Positions 37,329 to 46,272 of a stretch of 64,000 bases of DNA are shown piece by piece. The notes below the pieces were generated by a model that had not been told where the DNA came from, did not search any database, and worked only from the letters and a program-made list of their open reading frames with translations. How positions within the stretch are numbered: the stretch's first letter is position 1; each line of letters begins with the position of its first letter. The DNA is from Nocardioides sp. Arc9.136. Its GTDB lineage: Bacteria; Actinomycetota; Actinomycetes; Propionibacteriales; Nocardioidaceae. The translations under genes and the position numbers were made by a program. The stretch covers positions 186,001 through 250,000 of the forward strand of contig NZ_CP113431.1 in the NCBI RefSeq assembly GCF_030506255.1, in the 5' to 3' direction.

Positions 37329-38675
37329 ATGAAGTCACCCGGTGCTCGTCTCGGGAAGAAGCGTGCTGCGGGAGCTGTCTCCCTGCTGGCCGCGCTCTCG
37401 CTGCTCGCCGCATGCGGCGGCGGCGACGGCGACGGAGGCGGCGCGTCCGCCGCCGACTCGCAGACCGACTCCGGCGGCGCGATCACGGTGTGGGTCGACC
37501 CGCCGCGCGTGCCGGCGGCCGAGGCCTTCGAAAAGGCCCACCCGGACATCGACATCACGATCAACCAGATCGACGGCACCGTGGGCGGCAAGTCGCTCCA
37601 GCAGCAGTTCGCGCAGTTCAACCAGGCCGGCAAGGGCTGGCCCGACGCGATCTTCTTCCCCTCCAACGACGACATCGCCTGGGCGAGCGGCGCCCAGATC
37701 GACTACGCCGCCGACCTCACCGAGCTGCTGCCCGACGTCATCGAGGGCTACGACGAGGCGGTCATCGCCCCCTGCGCGATCGACGGGGAGATCCGCTGCC
37801 TGCGCAACGACGCCGCCCCGGACGTGTTCTGGTACAACGCGAAGTTCTTCGAGCAGAACGGCTACGAGGTCCCCACCACGTGGGAGGAGTACGGCGACCT
37901 GGCCGTGCAGATCGCCGAGGAGCACCCGGGCAAGATCAGCGGCTTCACCGGTGACGCCTACGCCCCCGACCGCTACCTGTGGGCCTCCGGCTGCCCGACC
38001 AACGCCCGCCAGTCGGAGACCGAGGTCGTCATCGACCTCGACGACCCGACCTGCGTCCGCGCCAAGGACCTGCTCACCACGATGGTCGAGGCCGACGCGG
38101 CCTCCCCGCTCGGCATCTTCGACGCCGACGCCGCGAGTGTCGGCAAGGACCTGGTCATGAGCCCCGGTGCCGCCTGGTGGGGCGACTACCTCTTCCGCAC
38201 CACCTGGAAGATCCCGGCCGGCGAGATGACCGCAGTCGAGCCGCTGGCCTGGGAGGGTGAGGACTCGCCGTCCACCGGCAACGAGGGCGGCGGCCTGTGG
38301 GGCGTCTCGTCCCACATCAAGGGCAAGCAGCTGGAGAACACCCTGGAGTTCGCCCGCTTCGTGGCCACCGACCCGGCCTGGCAGGTCGAGCTCTCCACCG
38401 GCCTCCCGGCGTACGGGCCGGTCCAGGACGCCTGGGCCGAGAAGCAGGCGGAGGCGAAGTACTTCGCCGACAACGACACGACGTTCGAGGCCATGAAGGC
38501 GGCCATCAGCCACGTCAAGCCGGACCACGCCTACATGCTCTACAACACCGGCAGCGTCTGGACCGAGACGATCGCGCCCGCCCTCGTCGACGGCCAGCCG
38601 CTCGACGCCGCCTGGAGCGACTTCGGAACCGAGCTGCTGAACCAGGCCAAGGCCATGGGCTACACGGTCAAGTGA
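37329..38675 (+). CDS. Sugar ABC transporter substrate-binding lipoprotein
   Basis: 448 residues; GAAGGAG lies ahead of ATG 37329. A lipobox LLAAC puts the mature start at Cys near residue 28, followed by a Gly/Asp/Ala linker. The family 1 extracellular solute-binding fold is seen from ITVWVDPPRVPAAEAFEKAHPDIDI to the C-terminal helices, with TGDAYAPDRYLWASGC and GGGLWGVSSHIKGKQLENTLEFARF typical of carbohydrate binders. Three further Cys could form disulfides. Given the enzymes downstream, L-fucose or a fucose-containing oligosaccharide is the likely ligand. Confidence 0.88.
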   Translation: MKSPGARLGKKRAAGAVSLLAALSLLAACGGGDGDGGGASAADSQTDSGGAITVWVDPPRVPAAEAFEKAHPDIDITINQIDGTVGGKSLQQQFAQFNQAGKGWPDAIFFPSNDDIAWASGAQIDYAADLTELLPDVIEGYDEAVIAPCAIDGEIRCLRNDAAPDVFWYNAKFFEQNGYEVPTTWEEYGDLAVQIAEEHPGKISGFTGDAYAPDRYLWASGCPTNARQSETEVVIDLDDPTCVRAKDLLTTMVEADAASPLGIFDADAASVGKDLVMSPGAAWWGDYLFRTTWKIPAGEMTAVEPLAWEGEDSPSTGNEGGGLWGVSSHIKGKQLENTLEFARFVATDPAWQVELSTGLPAYGPVQDAWAEKQAEAKYFADNDTTFEAMKAAISHVKPDHAYMLYNTGSVWTETIAPALVDGQPLDAAWSDFGTELLNQAKAMGYTVK

Positions 38676-38766
38676 CCTCACCCGGGCGGACCGGGGCGGC
38701 GGAGACCCCGCAGCCCCGGCCCGCCCGCCGGGCAGCGCCCGCACGACCACGCGAGGAGACCCCAGC

Positions 38767-39741
38767 ATGACGACCGCGCTCACCGAGGAGCGGGCGGCCG
38801 GCGCCCCTGCGCCGACCCCACCGGCCAAGCGCCCACGCACCCGACGGGTGTCGCGGCCGAGCGAGACCCGGGGCGCCTGGACGCTCATGGCGCCGTACGT
38901 CGTGCTGCTGATGATCGGCGGCATCATCCCGGTCGGGTACGCCGTGAAGACCTCGCTCGAGCGCTCGCCCACGCCGCTCGACCCGACCACGGGCTTCGGG
39001 GGCGTCGACAGCTTCAAGACCGTCTTCACCGACTACCGGTTCCTCGACACCTTCACCAACGTCTTCGCCACGCTCGTGGTCTGGCTGCCGATCATGATGC
39101 TCGGCATCGTCGGCCTGGCCCTGCTGATCCACGCCAGCCCGGGCCGGTTCGGCTCGACGATGCGCTTCGTCTACTACATCCCCGGCGCGCTGGCCGGCAT
39201 CGCGAACTTCGTCCTCTGGGTCTACCTGCTCAACCCCGCCCAGTCGCCGATCGAGGGCTTCTGGAACGCGCTGGGCATCGAGACGATCAAGCAGGCCGTG
39301 GCCACGCCCGGGCACCTGCCCTTCATCCTCACCGCGATGATGTTCTTCCAGGGCGTCGGCTCCTGGATCATCGTGGTCAACGGCGGCCTCAACGGCATCT
39401 CCGAGGAGACGCTGGAGGCGGCCAGCCTCGACGGCGCGAACGCCTGGCAGCTCGCCTGGCACGTCAAGCTCCCGATCATCAAGCCCTGGATCGGCTACGC
39501 CGCGCTGATGAACCTGGCCTACGGGTTCCAGCTGTTCCTCGAGCCGCAGTTGCTCGACCAGGTCTCCAGCAACGCGCTGCCCGACCAGTGGACGCCCACC
39601 CAGCTGGGCTACGCGTTCGCCTTCAGCAACTACAACTTCCCCGCCGCGGCCGCGATGTCGTTGATCCTCCTCGTGATCACCCTCGTGATCGGTCTCCTCA
39701 TCGTCTTCCGCAGCGGTCTCTTCGGCGAGGAGGAGCACTGA
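38767..39741 (+). CDS. Sugar ABC transporter permease 1 (MalF-like)
   Basis: 324 residues, GAGGAGA ahead of ATG 38767. Six hydrophobic helices after a basic cytoplasmic tail; the EAA loop reads EAASLDGANAWQLAWHVKLPIIKPWIGY, the contact point for the ATPase. The next permease starts within its stop codon. No ATPase gene is present in the cluster, as in actinobacterial systems that share one MsiK-type ATPase. Confidence 0.88.
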   Translation: MTTALTEERAAGAPAPTPPAKRPRTRRVSRPSETRGAWTLMAPYVVLLMIGGIIPVGYAVKTSLERSPTPLDPTTGFGGVDSFKTVFTDYRFLDTFTNVFATLVVWLPIMMLGIVGLALLIHASPGRFGSTMRFVYYIPGALAGIANFVLWVYLLNPAQSPIEGFWNALGIETIKQAVATPGHLPFILTAMMFFQGVGSWIIVVNGGLNGISEETLEAASLDGANAWQLAWHVKLPIIKPWIGYAALMNLAYGFQLFLEPQLLDQVSSNALPDQWTPTQLGYAFAFSNYNFPAAAAMSLILLVITLVIGLLIVFRSGLFGEEEH

Positions 39742-40703
39742 TGACGCAGGTCGCAGTCCGGCCCCCGGTGGACCGGCCCACCCGGAACGGCGGTCGCCCG
39801 CGCGGCGTCGAGACCTGGAGCGCCGGCCGGCTGGCCCGCGTGGTGACCATGCTGTTCGTCGCCGCGATCTTCGCGCTCCCGGTCCTCGGGTTCATCGCCA
39901 TGGCGTTCCGCTCCAACGACGGGGTCGCCGCCGGCGACGGCGGCTTCCTCGGCCTGGGCGACGTGTCGCTGGACAACGCCCGCTACAGCTGGTCGCAGGT
40001 CAACGGCTTCGGTCCCGACGGCGGGCTCTTCACCCGCTGGATGCTCAACTCCCTGGTGGTGGCCGGCGGCGGTGCGGTCCTCGCCGTCCTGGCCGCGCTC
40101 CCGGCCGGCTACGCGATGGCCCGGCTGCGCTTCCGCCTGCGCCGCGCGGTCCTGCTGGTCACGCTCGTCACGATGGTCATGCCGAACACCGTGCTGGTCA
40201 TCCCGCTCTTCCTCGAGGTCAACGCCGTGGGAGCGGTCGGGGAGCTGTGGCCGGTGGCGCTGATCATGGGCTTCTTCCCCTTCGGCGTGTACCTCTCCTA
40301 CATCCACTTCATGACGACCATGCCGCGCGAGCTGGTCGAGGCCGCGCGCATCGACGGGCTCACCGAGACGGCGATCTTCTGGCGGATCGGCCTGCCGATC
40401 TCCAAGCAGGCGGCCGTCCTGGTCACGTTCTTCGCCTTCGTCGCCAACTGGACCAACTTCTTCCTGCCGCTCGCCCTGCTCTCCTCGGTCCAGGACAACC
40501 AGACGGTCTCCATCGGCCTGCAGCAGCTCATCGGCGCCAGCCCGCTGTTCAACCCCACCGTCGCGGCCGGCCTCGACGTCAAGCTCTACATGCCGCAGCT
40601 GGCCCTGGCCACCTTCATCTCCATGCTGCCGCTGCTCGCCGTCTTCCTCGGCGCGCAGAAGTTCCTGATCCGCGGGGAGACGGTCGGGGCGGTGAAGGGC
40701 TGA
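39741..40703 (+). CDS. Sugar ABC transporter permease 2 (MalG-like)
   Basis: 320 residues from ATG 39741, which shares one base with the previous stop (TGATG). Six helices; EAA loop EAARIDGLTETAIFWRIGLPISKQAAVLV; the stretch MVMPNTVLVIPLFLEVN is typical of the second permease of CUT1 sugar importers. With the previous gene it forms the membrane channel. Confidence 0.88.
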   Translation: MTQVAVRPPVDRPTRNGGRPRGVETWSAGRLARVVTMLFVAAIFALPVLGFIAMAFRSNDGVAAGDGGFLGLGDVSLDNARYSWSQVNGFGPDGGLFTRWMLNSLVVAGGGAVLAVLAALPAGYAMARLRFRLRRAVLLVTLVTMVMPNTVLVIPLFLEVNAVGAVGELWPVALIMGFFPFGVYLSYIHFMTTMPRELVEAARIDGLTETAIFWRIGLPISKQAAVLVTFFAFVANWTNFFLPLALLSSVQDNQTVSIGLQQLIGASPLFNPTVAAGLDVKLYMPQLALATFISMLPLLAVFLGAQKFLIRGETVGAVKG

Positions 40704-41803
40704 TGGAGCCCAGCCGGCTGCCCGAGCTGGACCCCCACCCGGGCTACACCCTCGCGCTGCCCGACCACCCGCGACCGATCGTGGTCCTGGGCGCCGGCGG
40801 CATCGTGCGGGACGCCCACCTGCCGGCGTACGCCAAGGCCGGCTTCGACGTCGCCAGCATCACCGACCTCCGGCTCGAGCGGGCCGAGGAGCTCGCCGCG
40901 CAGCACGGCGTGCCGGCGACGTACGACGACGTCGCAGCCGCCGTCGCAGCCGCGCCGGCCGACGCGGTGTTCGACGTGGCCCTGCCGCCCGAGGCGCACG
41001 TCGAGGTGCTCGAGCAGCTCCCGGACGGCGCCGCCGTGCTCCTGCAGAAGCCGCTCGGCAACCACCTGCCCGACGGCGTGCGGACCCGCCAGGTCTGCCG
41101 CCGCAAGGGCCTGGTCGCCGCGGTCAACACCCAGCTGCGCTTCGCGCCGTACGTCGCGGCCGCGCGCGAGCTGGTCGCGGCCGGCACGATCGGCGAGCTC
41201 TACGACCTCGAGGTCCGGGTCTCGGTCAACACGCCGTGGGAGATGTTCCCCTACGTCCTCGACCTCGACCGGCTCGAGATCAACATGCACAGCGTCCACT
41301 ACCTCGACCTGGTCCGCTCCTTCCTCGGCGACCCGACCGGCGTCTCGGCCGTCACCGTGCGCCACCCGGGGAAGTCGCACGCCAACAGCCGCTCGGACAT
41401 CGCCCTGCACTACGGCGACCGGCCGGTGCGCGTGGTCGTCTCGACCAACCACGACCACCACTTCGGCGAGCGCCACGAGGAGTCGTTCGTGAAGTGGGAG
41501 GGCACGCGCGGAGCGGTCCGCGCGCAGCTCGGCCTGCTCCTGGACTACCCCCGCGGGGGCGAGGACCTGCTCGAGGTGGTCACCGACGACCGGCTCGACG
41601 AGGGCTGGCGGCCGGTGCCGTTCGAGGGCTCGTGGTTCCCCGACGCCTTCATCGGGTCCATGTCGGTCCTGCAGCGCCACCTCGAGGGGTCGATCCCCTC
41701 GCTGCCGACCTCGGTCGAGGACGTCTTCCGGACCATGGCCGTCGTCGAGGCGGCCTACCGGTCCGCCGCGGCCGGCGGCGAGCCGCCGCCGTACGACGCC
41801 TGA
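40703..41803 (+). CDS. Gfo/Idh/MocA-family NAD(P)-dependent oxidoreductase
   Basis: 366 residues, ATG 40703 sharing a base with the previous stop. Rossmann part: IVVLGAGGIVRDAHLPAYAKAG and the catalytic-loop Lys in LQKPLGNHLPDG (usually EKP). The C-terminal alpha/beta domain has INMHSVHYLDLVRSFLGDP with the His used by several sugar dehydrogenases. The first 30 residues (PSRLPELDPHPGYTLALPDHP) are an uncommon extension. Its role in the fucose locus is unclear: it could oxidise another aldose or a lactone. Confidence 0.8.
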   Translation: MEPSRLPELDPHPGYTLALPDHPRPIVVLGAGGIVRDAHLPAYAKAGFDVASITDLRLERAEELAAQHGVPATYDDVAAAVAAAPADAVFDVALPPEAHVEVLEQLPDGAAVLLQKPLGNHLPDGVRTRQVCRRKGLVAAVNTQLRFAPYVAAARELVAAGTIGELYDLEVRVSVNTPWEMFPYVLDLDRLEINMHSVHYLDLVRSFLGDPTGVSAVTVRHPGKSHANSRSDIALHYGDRPVRVVVSTNHDHHFGERHEESFVKWEGTRGAVRAQLGLLLDYPRGGEDLLEVVTDDRLDEGWRPVPFEGSWFPDAFIGSMSVLQRHLEGSIPSLPTSVEDVFRTMAVVEAAYRSAAAGGEPPPYDA

Positions 41804-41872
41804 CCGGCGGCCCCGCATCCGCACCCGCACCCGCTCCTGCACCAGACACCGCCCCTCCGGAAGGAACCCCTG

Positions 41873-42736
41873 ATGAGAATCGCCCGCCTCGGGCCCCGTG
41901 GCGCCGAGACCCCGACCGTGGTCGTCGACGGCACCCACCTCGACCTCCGTCCCGTCCTCGGCGGCGGTGACGTCGACCGCGCCTTCCTCGCCGGCGGCGG
42001 GCTGGCGCGGATCGCCGAGGCGGTCGCCGCAGGCACCCTCGAGGAGCTCCCGGGCGCCGCGGACCTGCGCACCGGCGCACCGGTCGCGCGGCCCGGCAAG
42101 GTCGTGTGCATCGGCCTGAACTACCGCGACCACGCCGAGGAGACCGGCGCCGCGATCCCCGAGGAGCCGGTCGTCTTCATGAAGGACCCCTCCACCGTCG
42201 TCGGTCCCCACGACACCGTCCTCGTCCCGATCGGGTCCACCAAGACCGACTGGGAGGTCGAGCTCGGCGTCGTCATCGGCGCCCGGGCGCGCTACCTGGC
42301 CTCGCCCGACGACGCGCTCGCGCACGTCGCGGGGTACGTCGTCTCCCACGACGTCTCCGAGCGAGAGTTCCAGCTCGAGCGCGGCGGCCAGTGGGACAAG
42401 GGCAAGAGCTGCGAGACCTTCAACCCGCTCGGCCCGGTGCTCGTCACCGCCGACGAGGTCCCCGACCCGCAGGCGCTCCGGCTCTCCCTGGCCGTCAACG
42501 GCACCAAGCGGCAGGACGGCACCACGGCCGACATGGTCTTCGGCGTCGCGCACGTCATCTGGTACCTCAGCCAGTTCATGGTCCTCGAGCCCGGCGACGT
42601 CATCAACACCGGCACGCCGGCGGGCGTGGCGCTCGGCATCGAGGGCCAGCCGTTCCTGCGGGCCGGCGACGTGGTCGAGCTCGAGATCGAGGGGCTCGGC
42701 ACGCAGCGCCAGGCCTTCGAGCAGGCGACCCGATGA
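41873..42736 (+). CDS. 2,4-diketo-3-deoxy-L-fuconate hydrolase (FAH family)
   Basis: 287 residues; AGGAA ahead of ATG 41873. Fumarylacetoacetase-fold hydrolase: VVCIGLNYRDHAEETGAAIP, TKTDWEVELGVVIG (metal Glu pair) and HDVSEREFQLERGGQWDKGKS (metal Asp), then INTGTPAGVALG. This set fits the enzymes that split 2,4-diketo-3-deoxy sugar acids of 6-deoxyhexoses into pyruvate and L-lactate. It overlaps the dehydrogenase that would make its substrate. Last step of the pathway. Confidence 0.85.
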   Translation: MRIARLGPRGAETPTVVVDGTHLDLRPVLGGGDVDRAFLAGGGLARIAEAVAAGTLEELPGAADLRTGAPVARPGKVVCIGLNYRDHAEETGAAIPEEPVVFMKDPSTVVGPHDTVLVPIGSTKTDWEVELGVVIGARARYLASPDDALAHVAGYVVSHDVSEREFQLERGGQWDKGKSCETFNPLGPVLVTADEVPDPQALRLSLAVNGTKRQDGTTADMVFGVAHVIWYLSQFMVLEPGDVINTGTPAGVALGIEGQPFLRAGDVVELEIEGLGTQRQAFEQATR

Positions 42737-43509
42737 GTGCGGACCCGACCCGGGAGTACGACGGGCTCGTCGCCGCCGTCACGGGTGGCGGCGCGGGGAT
42801 CGGCCTGGCCGTCGTCGAGGAGCTCGCCGCCCGCGGGGCCCGCGTGGCGGCGCTCGACCTGGACACCTCCGAGGTGCCCGCGGGCGTCCTCGGCGTCACC
42901 TGCGACGTCACCGACCGCTCCTCGGTCGAGGCGGCCGTCGCCACGGTCGCCGAGCGCCTCGGCGGCCTCGACGTGCTGGTCAACAATGCCGGCATCAGCG
43001 CGGTGGGCACCGTGGAGGACCTCTCCGACGACGACTGGCACCGCGTCCTCGACGTCAACGTCGTGGGCGTCGCCCGGGTCTCGGCCGCGGCGCTGCCGCA
43101 CCTGCGCCGCTCGGCGCACGCCGCGGTCGTCAACATGTGCTCGATCGGTGCCCTCAACGGGCTGCCGCAGCGGGCGCTCTACAACGCCTCCAAGGGAGCG
43201 GTGCTCTCGCTCACCTACGCCATGGCGACCGACCACGTGCACGACGGGATCCGCGTCAACTGCGTCTCGCCCGGCACGGTGCACACCGGCTTCGTCGACC
43301 GCATGCTGCAGCGCTTCCCCGACCCGGCCAAGGAGAAGGCGGCGCTCGACGCCCGCCAGGCGACCGGCCGGATGGTCACCCCCGAGGAGGTGGCCACCGC
43401 GGTGGCGTACCTCGCGAGCCCCCGGTCGGGCTCGACCACCGGCTCGGCGCTCGAGGTCGACGGCGGCGTGACCCACCTGCGGGCCCGACCCGTGCAGGTG
43501 ACCTCGTGA
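42733..43509 (+). CDS. 2-keto-3-deoxy-L-fuconate dehydrogenase (SDR)
   Basis: 258 residues from ATG 42733 (ATGA overlap). Short-chain dehydrogenase: AAVTGGGAGIGLAVVEELAARGARVA, DVLVNNAGISAVGTVED, a Ser in NMCSIGALNGLPQ and YNASK. LDLD early in the chain suggests NAD+. Context between the hydrolase and fuconate dehydratase genes indicates oxidation of the C4 hydroxyl of 2-keto-3-deoxy-L-fuconate to give the diketo acid. Confidence 0.83.
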   Translation: MSADPTREYDGLVAAVTGGGAGIGLAVVEELAARGARVAALDLDTSEVPAGVLGVTCDVTDRSSVEAAVATVAERLGGLDVLVNNAGISAVGTVEDLSDDDWHRVLDVNVVGVARVSAAALPHLRRSAHAAVVNMCSIGALNGLPQRALYNASKGAVLSLTYAMATDHVHDGIRVNCVSPGTVHTGFVDRMLQRFPDPAKEKAALDARQATGRMVTPEEVATAVAYLASPRSGSTTGSALEVDGGVTHLRARPVQVTS

Positions 43510-44678
43510 CCGGCGCGGAGGACGCCCTCGAGCTGCCGCTCGCGGGGATCACGGTCCTCGACTTCAGCCAGTTCCTCGCCGGCCCGGTGGCCGCGCTGCG
43601 CCTCGGGGACCTCGGCGCGCGGGTGATCAAGGTCGAGCGCCCCCAGGGCGGCGACCTGGGCCGCACGCTCGCCTTCGGCGGCCTGATGGCCGGTGACTCC
43701 TCGATGTCCTTCCACGCGATGAACCGTGGCAAGGAGAGCCTCGCCGCCGACCTCAAGGACCCTGCCGACCTCGCCCTGGTGCGCGACCTCGTCCGCGAGG
43801 CCGACGTGGTCATCCAGAACTTCCGCCCGGGCGTCATGGAGCGGATCGGCCTGGACTACGACTCCGTCCGCGAGCTCAACCCCACCGTCGTCTACGGCTC
43901 GGTGAGCGGGTACGGCGACAGCGGCCCGTTCAAGGACCGGCCCGGCCAGGACCTGCTCGCCCAGTCGATCGCCGGCCTGCCCTGGCTCAACGGCTCGGCC
44001 GACGACCCGCCGGTGCCTGTGGGGCTCGCGGTGGCCGACCACCTCGCCAGCTGCCACCTGGCCCAGGGCATCACCGCCCTGCTCGTGCGCCGCTTCCGCA
44101 CCGGCCGCGGCGGCCACGCCCAGACCAGCCTGTTCGAGGCGCTGCTGGACCTCCAGTTCGAGCTGCTCACCACGCGGCTCAACGACCCCACGGTGGCCGT
44201 GCAGCGCAAGGGCCCCCGCTCGGCACACGCGTTCCTCTCCGCGCCGTACGGCATCTACCCCACCAGCGACGGCTTCCTCGCGATCGCGATGAACCCGGTG
44301 CCGACGATCGGCCGGCTGCTCGGCGTCCAGGAGCTGGTCTCGATGACCGACCCCTCGGCGTGGTGGGAGCGGCAGGGCGAGATCGAGGAGCTGATCAGCG
44401 CCCACCTGCGGACCGGCACGCGCGAGGAGTGGCTCGCCGTGCTCGACGCCGAGGACGTCTGGTGCGCCCCGGTGCTGACCCTGGAGGAGCTCGTCGAGCA
44501 CGACGGGTTCCGCGCGATCGCGATGACCCAGGAGCTCACCCGTGAGGGGCTCAGCCTCACCACGACCCGCAGCCCGATCCGCATCGACGGCCGGCTCCTG
44601 ACCGACCCCCGGCCGGCCCCGCGCCTGGGCGAGCACGACGCGGTCCTCCGCCCCACGAGCGTCGCGGAGCCGGCATGA
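43506..44678 (+). CDS. Family III CoA-transferase (CaiB/BaiF), copy 2
   Basis: 390 residues from GTG 43506 (GTGA overlap). Same motif order as the gene at 34722: [57 protein letters not shown] and PVGLAVADH. The duplication retains near-identical DNA blocks in places. It is coupled to the next gene by a 4-nt overlap. The operon position makes a role on a fucose-derived or similar acid likely, but the known pathway needs no CoA ester. Confidence 0.85.
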   Translation: MTGAEDALELPLAGITVLDFSQFLAGPVAALRLGDLGARVIKVERPQGGDLGRTLAFGGLMAGDSSMSFHAMNRGKESLAADLKDPADLALVRDLVREADVVIQNFRPGVMERIGLDYDSVRELNPTVVYGSVSGYGDSGPFKDRPGQDLLAQSIAGLPWLNGSADDPPVPVGLAVADHLASCHLAQGITALLVRRFRTGRGGHAQTSLFEALLDLQFELLTTRLNDPTVAVQRKGPRSAHAFLSAPYGIYPTSDGFLAIAMNPVPTIGRLLGVQELVSMTDPSAWWERQGEIEELISAHLRTGTREEWLAVLDAEDVWCAPVLTLEELVEHDGFRAIAMTQELTREGLSLTTTRSPIRIDGRLLTDPRPAPRLGEHDAVLRPTSVAEPA

Positions 44679-45823
44679 CCACGCTGCGCGGCATCACCTG
44701 GGAGCACCCCCGCGGCTACGACTGCCAGGTCGCCGCGGCGAAGGAGCACGCCCGGCTCACCGGCGTCGAGGTCCAGTGGGACCTCCGCTCCCTGCAGGCG
44801 TTCGCCGACGAGCCGCTGGCCGACCTGACGGCCCGCTACGACCTGCTCGTCATCGACCACCCCCACGTGCCGCTCGCCGCGGCCGAGGGGCTGCTCGCGC
44901 CGCTCGACGGCGCCGGCCACGACGACCGGCTGGCCGCGCTCGCCGCGGACGCGGTCGGCGCCAGCCACGCGTCGTACGCCCACGGCGGGCGGCAGTACGG
45001 CCTGGCGACGGACTCCGCGGCCCAGGTGGCGGTGCAACGGCCCGACCTGCTGCCGACCGCCCCGACCGGGTGGGAGGAGGTCCTCGAGCTGGCGGAGGAG
45101 GGCCGGGTGCTCTGGCCGGCCAAGCCGATCGACGCCTGGTCGACCCTGGCCACCCTCGCCGCCAACCGGGGCACGCCCGTGGCCGCGCGGCCGGGGGAGT
45201 TCCTCTCGGCCGAGGAGGCGGCGCCGGTCCTCGACCTGATGCACCGGCTCGCCGAGCGCGTCCCGGAGTGGTGCCTGGCGGCCAACCCGATCGAGGTCGC
45301 CGAGGCGCTGGCGGGCGACCGCACCGCCGGCGAGGGCCGCTGGGCCTACGTCCCGCTGGCCTACGGCTACACGAACTACTCCCGGCCGGGGTTCCGCACC
45401 CACCGCCTCAAGTACGTCGACATCCCGGCCGGCCCGCGCGGCGTGGCCGGCTCCCAGCTCGGCGGCGCCGGCGTGGCCGTCTCGTCGCGCGCCGGCGACC
45501 TCGACGCGGCCCGGGCCTACGCGCTGTGGGTCGCCTCGCCGGAGGTGCAGTCCGGCGTCTACTACGACGCCGGCGGCCAGCCCGGCTACGCGTCGTCGTG
45601 GGACGACGACCGGCTCAACGAGGACTCGTGGGACTTCTTCCGCGGCACGCGGCAGACCCTCGAGCAGGCCTGGGTCCGACCCCGGACGGCGGGCTACATC
45701 GAGTTCCAGGACACCGTCTCGCCGTGGGTCACCGCGACCCTGCGCGGCGAGCTGACCGACGAGGACCTGCTGCGGCGCGCCGGCGAGCTGGCGGCGCGCG
45801 TGCTGGTCGAGGAGGACGCGTGA
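44675..45823 (+). CDS. Solute-binding-protein-like protein without signal peptide, 1
   Basis: 382 residues from ATG 44675 (ATGA overlap). The fold matches family 1 ABC sugar-binding proteins: an initial strand [46 protein letters not shown], a [12 protein letters not shown] segment and the ending [30 protein letters not shown]. Yet the fold begins at residue 4 and no signal peptide, lipobox or Tat motif is encoded; no start codon farther upstream in frame would add one. It is therefore predicted cytoplasmic. Perhaps a ligand sensor or an enzyme partner of the CoA-transferase (inference). Confidence 0.75.
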   Translation: MTTLRGITWEHPRGYDCQVAAAKEHARLTGVEVQWDLRSLQAFADEPLADLTARYDLLVIDHPHVPLAAAEGLLAPLDGAGHDDRLAALAADAVGASHASYAHGGRQYGLATDSAAQVAVQRPDLLPTAPTGWEEVLELAEEGRVLWPAKPIDAWSTLATLAANRGTPVAARPGEFLSAEEAAPVLDLMHRLAERVPEWCLAANPIEVAEALAGDRTAGEGRWAYVPLAYGYTNYSRPGFRTHRLKYVDIPAGPRGVAGSQLGGAGVAVSSRAGDLDAARAYALWVASPEVQSGVYYDAGGQPGYASSWDDDRLNEDSWDFFRGTRQTLEQAWVRPRTAGYIEFQDTVSPWVTATLRGELTDEDLLRRAGELAARVLVEEDA

Positions 45824-46272
45824 GGACCGAGGACCGCTGGTTCGAGGACTACGAGATCGGCGAGCACCGCACGTCGGTCGGCCGGACCATCACCGAGGCC
45901 GACGTGGTGCTCCACGCCGGCCAGACGGGGGACTTCTTCCCCCACCACATGGACGCCGAGTGGATGAAGACGCAGCCGGCCGGCCAGCGCATCGCCCACG
46001 GCACGCTGATCATGTCGGTGGCCGTCGGCATGACCGCGGGCGACATCAACCCGCAGTCGATGTCCTACGGCTACGACAAGATCCGCTTCGTCAAGCCGGT
46101 CTTCATCGGCGACACGATCACGGTGCGCGCCGAGATCACCGAGAAGTCCGACCACAAGCGGATGGCCGACACCCACGGCTACGTCCACGAGCTGGTGACG
46201 GTGACCAACCAGCGCGACGAGACCGTGCTGGTGCTCACCCACCTCTACCTCACCAACAAGAGGGGCGGATGA
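45820..46272 (+). CDS. MaoC-like hot-dog dehydratase/hydratase
   Basis: 150 residues from GTG 45820 (GTGA overlap). R-specific hydratase-type hot-dog fold: [26 protein letters not shown] contains the Asp-x-x-Pro-x-His-x-Asp variant of the catalytic motif, followed by [17 protein letters not shown] and a core strand [17 protein letters not shown]. These enzymes add or remove water at the 2,3-position of acyl-CoAs. It lies between two signal-less binding proteins and follows a CoA-transferase, so a CoA ester may be made and dehydrated here. Confidence 0.85.
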   Translation: MRTEDRWFEDYEIGEHRTSVGRTITEADVVLHAGQTGDFFPHHMDAEWMKTQPAGQRIAHGTLIMSVAVGMTAGDINPQSMSYGYDKIRFVKPVFIGDTITVRAEITEKSDHKRMADTHGYVHELVTVTNQRDETVLVLTHLYLTNKRGG

